Positions 35,266-43,116 of a DNA stretch of 64,000 nt are shown one piece after another; within the stretch, counting starts at the first letter, position 1, and each line of letters starts with the position of its first letter. The notes under the pieces were generated by a model that had not been told where the DNA came from, did no database searches, and saw only the letters and a list, made by a program, of their open reading frames with translations. The translations under genes were made by a program, and so were the position numbers. This stretch comes from Aeromicrobium sp. Root472D3 (GTDB lineage: Bacteria > Actinomycetota > Actinomycetes > Propionibacteriales > Nocardioidaceae), in NCBI RefSeq assembly GCF_001426485.1, contig NZ_LMET01000001.1, positions 296,844-360,843 on the forward strand. Reading direction: 5' to 3'.

Positions 35266-36383
35266 GACGCGACCACGCTCCCCTCCATCGCGTCGCGCCA
35301 GGCGACGTGCTCGGCCTGCTGCTGCCGGTTCTCGACCGTGCTCTCGACGAACACGTGGTCGAACAGCTCGGCCAGGTCGGGCTCGGGGATCTGCTGGCAG
35401 GCGGCGCGCAGGTGCACGCCCAGCGCGTCGGCGTCCGCGGCCAGGTCGGCGAAGAAGTCGTCGGACGTCCCCTCGGCCACGAGGAGCAGCCGCACCCGCT
35501 CGAGGGGGTCCTTGGCCTGCCACGCGTCGACCTCGGACGCGTCGCGGTAGCGGCTCGGGTCGTCGGACGTCGTGTGGGCGCCCATGCGGTACGTCACGGC
35601 CTCGATCAGCGTCGGCCCCTCCCCGTCGCGCGCCCGCTGCAGGGCGGCGCGGGTCACGGCGAGGCACGCCAGGACGTCGTTGCCGTCGACGCGGACGCCC
35701 GGCAGGCCGAAGCCCGCGGCGCGCTGCACGATCGGCACCCGCGTCTGGCTCGCGACCGGCACCGAGATCGCGTACTGGTTGTTCTCGCAGAAGAAGACGA
35801 CCGGCGACTGGTGCACCGCGGCCCAGTCGAGGGCCTCGCTGACGTCGCCCTGGCTCGTCGCGCCGTCGCCGAAGTAGGCGATCACGGCGCTGTCGCGATC
35901 CGGGTCGCCGCTGCCGACCAGGCCCTCGAGGGCCAGGCCCATCGCGTAGCCCGTGGCGTGCAGCGTCTGGGCGCCGATGATGATGTTGGGCAGCGCGATG
36001 CCGTGGTCGGCCGGGTCCCAGCCGCCGAGGTCGGACCCCCGGAAGATGCCCAGCAGCAGGCTCGGGTCGACGCCGCGGCACCACGCCACGCCGTGGTCGC
36101 GGTAGGTCGGGAAGGCGAAGTCGTGCGCTCGCAGGGCGCGTGCCGAGCCGACCTGCGCGGCCTCCTGGCCCAGCGCCGGCGGCCACAGGCCCAGCTCGCC
36201 GTGACGCTGCAGCGCGTACGCCTCGGTGTCGACGCGGCGCGTCATCACCAGGTCGCGGTAGAGGGCCTCGATCTCGGACCGGTCGCCGTCGAAGGCGACG
36301 TGCGGATCGGTCACGCGCTGGCCGGTCGGCGTCAGCAGCTGGACGAGCGGGGCGTCAGGGGTCGGTGCGGTCGACGAGTTCAT
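35262..36383 (-). CDS. bkdA: 2-Oxoacid dehydrogenase E1 component, alpha subunit
   Basis: 373 residues. The thiamine-diphosphate motif is AYFGDGATSQGDVSEALDWAAV ending in ENNQYAIS. RHGELGLWPPALGQEAAQVGSA and DVLACLAVTRAALQRARDGEGPTLIEAVTYRMGAHTTSDDPSRY follow the branched-chain type, including the phosphorylation-loop region around HTTSDDPSRY. First gene of the bkdABC operon; an E3 gene is not next to it, so a shared E3 is expected. A CRP-like site lies about 100 bp upstream. Confidence 0.9.
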   Translation of the reverse strand: MNSSTAPTPDAPLVQLLTPTGQRVTDPHVAFDGDRSEIEALYRDLVMTRRVDTEAYALQRHGELGLWPPALGQEAAQVGSARALRAHDFAFPTYRDHGVAWCRGVDPSLLLGIFRGSDLGGWDPADHGIALPNIIIGAQTLHATGYAMGLALEGLVGSGDPDRDSAVIAYFGDGATSQGDVSEALDWAAVHQSPVVFFCENNQYAISVPVASQTRVPIVQRAAGFGLPGVRVDGNDVLACLAVTRAALQRARDGEGPTLIEAVTYRMGAHTTSDDPSRYRDASEVDAWQAKDPLERVRLLLVAEGTSDDFFADLAADADALGVHLRAACQQIPEPDLAELFDHVFVESTVENRQQQAEHVAWRDAMEGSVVAS

Positions 36384-36483
36384 GCGTCTCCTCCATCAAC
36401 CGGCGGACGGGGTCTCCGTGCCGGTGTCGAAGCTGCAGGTCTCCGTCGTCACAGGGTGGCGGACGGGTGGAGACCCACACGGG

Positions 36484-36499
36484 CGTGACTGGCGTCACA
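36484..36499 (-). promoter_or_regulatory. CRP/GlxR-like operator upstream of bkdABC
   Basis: On the minus strand TGTGACGCCAGTCACG, which matches TGTGA-N6-TCACA except for the last base. It lies 101 bp upstream of the E1alpha start, within the only intergenic space of the operon. In actinobacteria this is the motif of CRP/GlxR-type cAMP regulators of carbon metabolism. Binding is inferred. Confidence 0.5.
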
Positions 36500-36558
36500 T
36501 CTGCGACCACCGTAGCCCGAGACGCCCCGCCGATCCAGTCGGGGCCCCGAGCCGTGCG

Positions 36559-37620
36559 TCAGCTGCGCGCAGCCCTCCACGCGGCGGCCAGCGCGAGCAG
36601 CTCGGCGTTGACCGCGGGCGTCCCGACGCTGACCCGCACGCCCTCGCCGGCGAACGGTCGCACCGAGACCGGGTCGCAGGCGGCCGCGAAGTCGAGCGCG
36701 TCGTCGCCCAGCGGCAGCCAGACGAAGTTGGCCTCGGTCTCGGGCACGTCCCAGCCCTGCTGCCGCAACGCGGCCACCATCGCGACGCGCTCCTGGACGA
36801 TCGCCTCGACCCGCCGGTCGAGCTCGTCCTGCGACTCCAGCGAGGCGACCGCCGCGGCCTGCGACAGGTCGGTGACGGCGAACGGCGGCGTCGCCTTGCG
36901 GATCGAGACCGCGACCTCCGGGCGGGCGATCGCGTACCCGACCCGCAGGCCCGCGAGGCCGTACGCCTTCGAGAACGTCCGCAGCACCACGACGTTCGAG
37001 TGGTCGGCCAGCGCCGCGAGCCCACTGGCCGCACGCGGGTCGCGGACGAACTCGACGTACGCCTCGTCGACCACGACCAGGACGTCGTCGCGCACCGCGG
37101 CCAGGAACGCCGTCAGGGCCTCGGCCGTCACGACAGGGCCCGTCGGGTTGTTGGGGGTGCAGACCAGGACGACCTTGGTGTGCTCGGTGACCGCCGCCGC
37201 CATCGCGTCGAGGTCGTGGGTCGCGTCGGGCCGCAACGGCACCCGGACGGTCGTGGCACCCGTGAGGTCGGCCGCGATCGGGTACGCCTCGAACGAGCGC
37301 CACGCGTAGACGATCTCGTCGCCGGGCTCGAGGTGCGCCGTCAGCAGCGCGAACAGCACGGCGACCGAGCCCGTCCCGGCCGCGAAGTGGTCGGCTGACA
37401 GCCCGAACCGGGCCGACAGGGCCGCGTAGAGGTCGGTCATGCCCGCGTCGGGGTAGCGGTTCATCCGGGCGAGCTCGGCCGAGGCCCGCTCCATGACGCC
37501 GGGCAGCGGCGCGTAGGGGTTCTCGTTGCTCGACAGCTTGTGGTCGTCGCTCGAGGCGGCCCTGCCGGGCCGGTAGACCGGGATGCCGTCGAGGGCGTGC
37601 CGGGCGCGGGGGATCGTCAT
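36559..37620 (-). CDS. PLP-dependent aminotransferase, HisC/Pat-like
   Basis: 353 residues. KLSSNENPYAPLPGV, YPDAGMTDLYAALSARFGL, CTPNNPTGPV, VVVDEAYVEF and TFSKAYGLAGLRVGYA (with the PLP lysine in SKAYG) are those of the histidinol-phosphate aminotransferase family. The typical length and the isolated location, away from his genes, favour the paralogue that uses aromatic amino acids (Pat). It is next to the branched-chain oxoacid dehydrogenase operon, which receives transamination products, so oxoacid formation is a plausible link. Confidence 0.82.
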   Translation of the reverse strand: MTIPRARHALDGIPVYRPGRAASSDDHKLSSNENPYAPLPGVMERASAELARMNRYPDAGMTDLYAALSARFGLSADHFAAGTGSVAVLFALLTAHLEPGDEIVYAWRSFEAYPIAADLTGATTVRVPLRPDATHDLDAMAAAVTEHTKVVLVCTPNNPTGPVVTAEALTAFLAAVRDDVLVVVDEAYVEFVRDPRAASGLAALADHSNVVVLRTFSKAYGLAGLRVGYAIARPEVAVSIRKATPPFAVTDLSQAAAVASLESQDELDRRVEAIVQERVAMVAALRQQGWDVPETEANFVWLPLGDDALDFAAACDPVSVRPFAGEGVRVSVGTPAVNAELLALAAAWRAARS

Positions 37621-37665
37621 GCCGCCGACACTATCCGCGGCAGCGACGCCTGACAGAATCAGCGC

Positions 37666-38628
37666 GTGCCACACCCCAGTCCGCGCCTCGGCTACGCCCT
37701 CATCGTCCTCGTCGCGGTCCTGTTCGGGCTCAACGGCGGCATCTCGCGCGTCGCGATGGGTGCGGGGCTGAGCCCCGAGGCGTTCACGACGCTGCGCATC
37801 ACGGGCGCGACCCTCGTGTTCGTCGCGTACGCGGCCTGCTTCCGGCGCTCGGCGCTCGTGCGGCCCCGGGGATCCGCGCTGCTGCTGGTGATCGCACTCG
37901 GCGTCGTCGGGGTGCTCGGGCTCCAGCTGACGTACAACGTCGCGATCGACCGCCTGCCCCTCGGCATCGCGCTCCTGATCGAGTACCTCGCGCCCGTCCT
38001 CGTCGTGCTGTGGGTGCGGTTCGTGCGGCGAGAGGACGTCCGGCCCCGCATGTGGGCGGCCGTCGCCCTCGCGCTGGTCGGCCTCGCCGTCGTGAGCCGG
38101 GTCTGGAACGGGCTGGCCTTCGACGGCCTCGGCGTCGTCATGGCCCTGCTGGCCGCCGTCTGCTTCGCGACCTACTTCCTGCTCGGCGAGCACCAGGTGC
38201 AGCTCGACGAGCACGGTGTCGGCACCGACGACCCCCTGCGCGTCATCCTGTGGGCCTTCGTCGCCGCGACCGTCGGCATGAACCTCGTCCAGCCGATCTG
38301 GGCGACCCCCGCCCTGCCCGCCACGACCGGTGGGTTGGGGCGGCTCGACGGCATCTCGGTGAACCCCTGGCTCGTCATCGCGGTCGTGGTCGTGTTCGGG
38401 ACCGTCCTGCCGTTCTTCCTCGGCATGCTCGCGCTGCGGCACCTGCCCGCCACGATCGTGACGGTCGTGGCGATGCTCGAGCCCGTCATCGCGGTCGTGC
38501 TGGGGTGGGCGTGGTTCCGCGAGTCGCTGACGCCCGTCCAGGTCGTCGGGGCCGTCGCCGTGCTGGCCGGCATCGTGCTCGCCCAGACGTCCAGACGGGT
38601 CGAGCTGACGGTCCCCGCGCCGCAGTAG
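37666..38628 (+). CDS. EamA/DMT-family exporter
   Basis: 320 residues, ten hydrophobic segments in two EamA halves (about 5-140 and 155-310). Each half has the ending seen in DMT carriers, for example LPLGIALLIEYLAPVLVVLW and LPATIVTVVAMLEPVIAVVLGWAWF. Relatives export amino acids or other metabolites. The start is GTG. It diverges from the aminotransferase gene, so a metabolite of that enzyme may be the substrate, but this is inference. Confidence 0.83.
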   Translation: MPHPSPRLGYALIVLVAVLFGLNGGISRVAMGAGLSPEAFTTLRITGATLVFVAYAACFRRSALVRPRGSALLLVIALGVVGVLGLQLTYNVAIDRLPLGIALLIEYLAPVLVVLWVRFVRREDVRPRMWAAVALALVGLAVVSRVWNGLAFDGLGVVMALLAAVCFATYFLLGEHQVQLDEHGVGTDDPLRVILWAFVAATVGMNLVQPIWATPALPATTGGLGRLDGISVNPWLVIAVVVVFGTVLPFFLGMLALRHLPATIVTVVAMLEPVIAVVLGWAWFRESLTPVQVVGAVAVLAGIVLAQTSRRVELTVPAPQ

Positions 38629-38665
38629 CCGGTCCGCCCGCGGCCGCGGGTGCAACAATCGTCCG

Positions 38666-39052
38666 ATGGAGCGTTTTCTCTCGACCTGGCTCGTCAGTGC
38701 CGTCGCCCTGTCGGTGGCCGCCTGGCTGCTCGGCACCCACATGGCGATCGGCGACCCCACCGACTCGACCACGTCCCGCGTCGTCGCGGTGCTGGTCGTC
38801 GCCCTGGTGTTCACGGTCGTCAACACGCTGGTCGGGCCCGTCGTCAAGCTCCTGTCGCTGCCGTTCATCATCCTGACGCTCGGCCTGGCGCTCCTCGTCA
38901 TCAACGCCCTGCTCCTGCTGCTCACCGAGCAGATCACCGACGCCTTCGACGTCGTGTTCCACATCGACGGCTTCTGGTGGGCCGTGCTCGCCTCGATCGT
39001 CATCTCGATCAGCCAGAGCGTCGTCGGTGCCGTCGTCGGCACGCGCGACTGA
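38666..39052 (+). CDS. Phage-holin-4-family small membrane protein
   Basis: 128 residues, four hydrophobic segments. TTSRVVAVLVVALVFTVVNTLVGPVVKLLSLPFIILTLGL and LLVINALLLLLT are typical of the Mycobacterium/Phage holin superfamily IV proteins that occur in nearly all actinobacterial chromosomes. They are not linked to phages here, and their role is not clear. It lies 2 bp upstream of the phosphatase gene, so the pair is co-transcribed. Confidence 0.78.
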   Translation: MERFLSTWLVSAVALSVAAWLLGTHMAIGDPTDSTTSRVVAVLVVALVFTVVNTLVGPVVKLLSLPFIILTLGLALLVINALLLLLTEQITDAFDVVFHIDGFWWAVLASIVISISQSVVGAVVGTRD

Positions 39053-39054
39053 CC

Positions 39055-39552
39055 ATGACGTACCGCGTCGCCCTGGTGTGCCTCGGCAACATCTGCCGCT
39101 CGCCGATGGCCCACGTCGTGCTCGACGAGCGGCTGGCACGGGCCGGTCTCGACGACCGGGTCGAGGTCGCGTCGTCCGGCACGGGCGGCTGGCACGAGGG
39201 CGAGTCGATGGACCGCCGGGCCGCCGCGGTCCTGCGCGACGCCGGCTACGACCCGTCCCGTCACCGCGCCCGGACGTTCTCGACGGACTGGTACGCCGAG
39301 CACGACCTGCTGCTCGCGATGGACCACAGCAACCTGGCCGACATGGTCGACCAGGCGCCGACCGTCGCCCAGCAGGCGCAGGTGCGACTCTTCCGCGAGT
39401 TCGACCCGCTCGCCCGTGAGGGCGACGACGAGGTGCCCGATCCCTGGTACGGCGGCGCCGACGGATTCCGCGACGTCCTGGCCATGATCGAGCGGACGAC
39501 CGACGCCCTGGTCGAGCAGCTGCCCGACCTCGCCCGGGCCCGGCCGCACTAG
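39055..39552 (+). CDS. Low-molecular-weight protein-tyrosine-phosphatase-like enzyme
   Basis: 165 residues. The P-loop CLGNICRSP (Cys9, Arg15) begins at residue 9 as in all LMW-PTPs, and the general acid is in VPDPWYGG. The substrate may be a phosphotyrosine protein, or a phosphorylated ketosamine, given the fructosamine-kinase homologue 55 bp downstream. That pairing is known from bacteria, where LMW-PTP homologues act on ribulosamine and erythrulosamine phosphates. This would give protein deglycation in two steps. Confidence 0.85.
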   Translation: MTYRVALVCLGNICRSPMAHVVLDERLARAGLDDRVEVASSGTGGWHEGESMDRRAAAVLRDAGYDPSRHRARTFSTDWYAEHDLLLAMDHSNLADMVDQAPTVAQQAQVRLFREFDPLAREGDDEVPDPWYGGADGFRDVLAMIERTTDALVEQLPDLARARPH

Positions 39553-39607
39553 GGGAAGCCCCCGTCGGCGTGGGGCCCGTCGGCCCGCAACCGGTAACGT
39601 CGGGGGC

Positions 39608-40474
39608 ATGGCACGCATGGCAGGGACCGCCGCCCGGGCGGAGACGCTCCTCGGCATCGGAGTGGTCTCGACGACCCCGGTCGCGGGTGGCGACATCTGC
39701 ACCGCGACCCGGCTGCGCCTGACCGACGGACGCGGCGCGATCATCAAGACGCGCCCCCACGCCCCCGAGGGCTTCTTCCGGCGGGAGGCCGAGGGCCTGC
39801 ACTGGCTCGCCGACGCGCAGGGCGCCCGCGTGCCGCAGGTGCTCGCGGTCGCCGACGACTGCCTGGTCCTCGACTGGATCGAGCCCGGCAAGCCCACGAC
39901 CGACCTGGCCGAGAAGTTCGGCCGCAGCCTCGCCGCGACGCACCGGGCCGGTGCCGACGCGTTCGGCGGCCCGCGCGACGGCTTCGTCGGCCTCGCCCCG
40001 CTGCCCAACCGCACCCTCCCGTCGTGGCCCGAGTTCTTCGCGTCGCGTCGCGTCATGCCGTACGTCCGGGCCGCGGTCGACCGCGGGTCGCTGACGACCG
40101 ACGAGGCCGCCACGATCGAGGCCGCGATGCGCCGCATCCACGACCTGGCCGGGCCCGACGAGGCCCCGTCGCGCATCCACGGCGACCTCTGGTCGGGCAA
40201 CGTCGTGTGGGGCGCCGACGGCGACGTCTGGATCATCGACCCCGCCGCGCACGGTGGGCACCGCGAGACCGATCTCGCGATGCTGTCGCTGTTCGGCGCG
40301 CCCCACCTGCAGCGCATCCTCGACGCCTACGACGAGGCGGCGCCGCTGGCCGACGGCTGGCACGACCGGCTGCCGCTGCACCAGCTGCACCCGCTGCTGG
40401 TGCACTCGGTGCTGTTCGGCGGCACCTACGGCGCCCGCGCCGCGGCCGCCGCCCGAGACCTGCTCGCCGGCTGA
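39608..40474 (+). CDS. Fructosamine-3-kinase-like ketosamine kinase
   Basis: 288 residues. The N-terminal lobe has [23 protein letters not shown]; the C-terminal lobe has [13 protein letters not shown] with the catalytic Asp and [18 protein letters not shown] as metal-binding motif. This arrangement defines the FN3K family. Bacterial members mainly phosphorylate ribulosamines and erythrulosamines on proteins, leading to their repair. It forms a pair with the LMW phosphatase. The two-component system starts 51 bp downstream but has its own promoter. Confidence 0.85.
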   Translation: MARMAGTAARAETLLGIGVVSTTPVAGGDICTATRLRLTDGRGAIIKTRPHAPEGFFRREAEGLHWLADAQGARVPQVLAVADDCLVLDWIEPGKPTTDLAEKFGRSLAATHRAGADAFGGPRDGFVGLAPLPNRTLPSWPEFFASRRVMPYVRAAVDRGSLTTDEAATIEAAMRRIHDLAGPDEAPSRIHGDLWSGNVVWGADGDVWIIDPAAHGGHRETDLAMLSLFGAPHLQRILDAYDEAAPLADGWHDRLPLHQLHPLLVHSVLFGGTYGARAAAAARDLLAG

Positions 40475-40484
40475 TTCCGGCATC

Positions 40485-40501
40485 TTTCAGCGGCGTCTCA
40501 G
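40485..40501 (+). promoter_or_regulatory. Tandem TCAG-type box upstream of the mprA-like gene
   Basis: TTTCAG-CGGCG-TCTCAG, period 11 bp. Exactly 10 bp later lies CAGACT (40512-40517), a possible -10 box, and 7 bp after it the ATG of the response regulator, so the transcript is nearly leaderless. The direct-repeat form resembles the MprA box described in mycobacteria; this would mean autoregulation. Confidence 0.55.
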
Positions 40502-40524
40502 ACACGACGGGCAGACTGGCACCC

Positions 40525-41217
40525 ATGCGCATCCTTGTCGTCGACGATGACCGTGCTGTGCGCGACTCCCTGCGCCGGTCCCTCGAGTTCAACGGCTACA
40601 CCGTCGAGCTCGCCTCCGACGGCGCCGAGGCCCTCGCACGCGTCCCGCAGATCAACCCCGACGCGATCATCATGGACGTCATGATGCCGCGGCTCGACGG
40701 GCTCGAGGCGACCCGCGCGCTCCGCAGCGCCGGCAACGACGTGCCGATCCTCGTGCTGACGGCCCGCGACGCCGTGTCCGACCGCGTCGACGGGCTCGAC
40801 GCCGGCGCCGACGACTACCTGACCAAGCCGTTCGCGCTCGAGGAGCTGCTGGCGCGCGTGCGCTCGCTGCTGCGGCGCTCGACGCGTGCCGCCGAGGTCG
40901 AGCCCGACGAGAAGCCCCTGACGTTCGCCGACCTGTCGCTCGACCCCGTCACGCGCGACGTCACCCGCGGCAACCGGTCGCTGTCGCTGACGCGCACCGA
41001 GTTCGCCCTGCTCGAGCTGTTCCTCCAGCGTCCCAAGCGGGTGCTCGAGCGCTCGTTCATCCTCGAGGAGGTCTGGGGCTTCGACTTCCCGACGACGGCC
41101 AACTCGCTCGAGGTCTACGTCGGCTACGTCCGGCGCAAGCTCGAGGCCGAGGGCGAGCCCCGCCTGCTGCACACCGTGCGCGGCGTCGGCTACGTCCTGC
41201 GCGAGACCCCTCCGTGA
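40525..41217 (+). CDS. mprA: MprA-like response regulator (OmpR family)
   Basis: 230 residues. Receiver domain with Asp7-Asp8-Asp9, phosphoacceptor Asp51 ([12 protein letters not shown]) and the Lys in YLTKPF. The C-terminal winged-helix domain has [33 protein letters not shown] and a wing ending in RGVGYVLR. The following histidine kinase overlaps by 4 bp, and a PepD-like protease comes after it. This synteny is that of mycobacterial mprA-mprB-pepD, which controls the envelope-stress response. The ATG at 40525 is preceded by a -10 box at leaderless distance. Confidence 0.85.
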   Translation: MRILVVDDDRAVRDSLRRSLEFNGYTVELASDGAEALARVPQINPDAIIMDVMMPRLDGLEATRALRSAGNDVPILVLTARDAVSDRVDGLDAGADDYLTKPFALEELLARVRSLLRRSTRAAEVEPDEKPLTFADLSLDPVTRDVTRGNRSLSLTRTEFALLELFLQRPKRVLERSFILEEVWGFDFPTTANSLEVYVGYVRRKLEAEGEPRLLHTVRGVGYVLRETPP

Positions 41218-42605
41218 TCGAGAGCGGGCACCGCGCGCTGCAGAAGGTCACGGGGCGCATGTCGCTCGCCCTGCGCGTCGCGGTGCTGACGACCGGCGCC
41301 GTCGCGATGACGCTCGGCATGGTCAGCGCCGTCGTGTTCGTGACGGTGCGGGCCGAGTTCACGAGCTCGCTCGACGACTCGATGATCCGCCGCGCCAACG
41401 CCGCCGTGGGCAGCGGCATCGACGCACCGCTCCTCAGCGACCCCTCGACGAACGCGCTGGCCTACATCGGCATCCAGCCGTTCCTCGTCCAGTCGGGAAA
41501 GCTGATCGGCAACTTCCAGAACTCTCCCGACCAGTACGCCCAGCTGAAGGGGTACCGCGAGCTCGAGGTCTCGATCGGCGAGCGCAAGTACTCGGCCCGC
41601 ACCGTCATGATCCGGGGCGTCCCGCACCGGGTCGTGGCCGTCCCCGCCAACAAGGGCCAGGCGCTCGTGCTGGTGCAGTCGATGGAGTCCAACCGCGACG
41701 CCCTCGAGCGGCTCAAGATCATCCTGCTGCTCGCCAGCACCGCCGGAGTCGTGCTGGCCGGCATCGCGGGGTGGGCCGTGGCCGCGAACGGGCTGCGACC
41801 CGTCCGCCGTCTCACCGAGGCCACCGAGCACGTGGCCCGCACGACCGACCTGACCCCGATCGAGGTCACGGGCCGCGACGAGCTGGCCCGTCTGACGACG
41901 TCGTTCAACGCGATGCTGGTGGCGCTCGACGCGTCGCAGGAGCGTCAGCGCCAGCTCGTCGCCGACGCCGGGCACGAGCTGCGCACCCCCCTCACGAGCC
42001 TGCGCACCAACATCGAGCTGATCGGGCAGGCCGCCGACACCACCGAGCGCAGCCTCACCGACGAGCAGCGGCACGAGATCATGGACGACGTCCGGGCGCA
42101 GCTCGAGGAGCTGACGACCCTGGTGGGCGACCTGGTCGAGCTGGCCCGTGACGAGCCGATGTCGCGCGATCCCGCACCGCTCGACCTCGCCGACGTCGTG
42201 ACGCACGCGGTCGACCGCGTCCGCCTGCGCGCCCAGGACGCCCGCATCGACGTCGACCTCTCGCCGTGGATGGTGATCGGCGAGCCCCAGCTGCTCGAGC
42301 GCGCCGTGACCAACCTGCTCGACAACGCCGCCAAGTGGAGCCCGCCGGAGGGCGAGATCCGCGTGCGGCTGGCCGACGGCGTGCTGACGGTCGCCGACGA
42401 GGGCGAGGGCATCAACGCCGACGACCTGCCGCACATCTTCGACCGCTTCTACCGCTCCAGCGAGGCGCGGACGCTGCCCGGATCGGGTCTCGGCCTGTCG
42501 ATCGTCAAGCGCGCGGCCGAGCGCCACGGCGGGACGGTCGAGGTCGCCTCGGAGCGCGGTGAGGGCACGACGTTCACCCTGCGCCTGCCCGAGGCGACGG
42601 CCTGA
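41214..42605 (+). CDS. mprB: MprB-like sensor histidine kinase
   Basis: 463 residues, GTG start overlapping the regulator stop. One helix ([26 protein letters not shown]) near residue 20, an extracytoplasmic domain of about 130 residues, a second helix near 165-190, and a HAMP domain ([20 protein letters not shown]). The kinase part carries the H-box [14 protein letters not shown] with His254, an N-box [12 protein letters not shown], and G-boxes VADEGEGI and GSGLGLSIV. The sensor domain probably detects envelope or protein-folding stress with PepD. Confidence 0.87.
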   Translation: MIESGHRALQKVTGRMSLALRVAVLTTGAVAMTLGMVSAVVFVTVRAEFTSSLDDSMIRRANAAVGSGIDAPLLSDPSTNALAYIGIQPFLVQSGKLIGNFQNSPDQYAQLKGYRELEVSIGERKYSARTVMIRGVPHRVVAVPANKGQALVLVQSMESNRDALERLKIILLLASTAGVVLAGIAGWAVAANGLRPVRRLTEATEHVARTTDLTPIEVTGRDELARLTTSFNAMLVALDASQERQRQLVADAGHELRTPLTSLRTNIELIGQAADTTERSLTDEQRHEIMDDVRAQLEELTTLVGDLVELARDEPMSRDPAPLDLADVVTHAVDRVRLRAQDARIDVDLSPWMVIGEPQLLERAVTNLLDNAAKWSPPEGEIRVRLADGVLTVADEGEGINADDLPHIFDRFYRSSEARTLPGSGLGLSIVKRAAERHGGTVEVASERGEGTTFTLRLPEATA

Positions 42606-42607
42606 CC

Positions 42608-43025
42608 CGCCCGGTCGCGCGAGCGAAGCCGCTTGCGGCCGAGCGTGAGCGAAGCGAGGCGACGTGCGCAAGCCCTCACGGTCTGGTTCGCCTCGGGCTC
42701 CGCCCTCACGGTCGCTTCGCTCCCTGGCGAACGAGGGCATGCGGTCGCCAGTGAGGCCGCTTGCGGCCGAGCGTGAGCGAAGCGAGGCGACGTGCGCAAG
42801 TCTGATCGCTCGGGTTCGCCTCGGGCTTCGCCCTCACGGTCGCTTCGCTCCCTGGCGAACGAGGGCATGCGGTCGCCAGGGAGGCCGCTTGCGGCCGACC
42901 GTGAGCGAAGCTGGGGGTACCTCCTGCGAGCGCCAGCGAGTGGGGGCGGCGACCTGACGCAGGCCTGATCGGTCGGGTTCGCCTCGGGCTTCGCCCTCAC
43001 GGTCGGGCGCGGCCGCCCTCTCTGG
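42608..43025 (-). repeat. Array 2 of the 128-bp tandem repeat (3 copies, reversed)
   Basis: The marker in reverse complement (GGTTCGCCTCGGGCT) occurs near 42685, 42813 and 42976. The first two copies are 128 bp apart. The third is displaced by an inserted GC-rich segment at 42911-42950 that contains GGGGGTACCTCC. The orientation is opposite to that of array 1, and it separates the mprB and pepD genes. No coding capacity is evident. Confidence 0.88.
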
Positions 43026-43077
43026 CAAAACGGAGCCGTGGGCAGGGGGCGTGCTTCTTCGATGGCTCCTACGTCGT

Positions 43078-43094
43078 TCTCACGCGCATCTCAG
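43078..43094 (+). promoter_or_regulatory. Tandem TCAG-type box upstream of the pepD-like gene
   Basis: TCTCAC-GCGCA-TCTCAG, period 11 bp. After 10 bp comes GAATGT (43105-43110) and after another 6 bp the ATG at 43117. The spacing is the same as at 13134 and 40485. The gene therefore has its own promoter after the repeat array, probably activated by the MprA-like regulator. Confidence 0.55.
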
Positions 43095-43116
43095 TCATGG
43101 GCGAGAATGTATGACC

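Noticed and set aside
38666..39052. Prophage holin
   Set aside because: The holin-4 superfamily name is historical; the gene is in a housekeeping context without phage genes.
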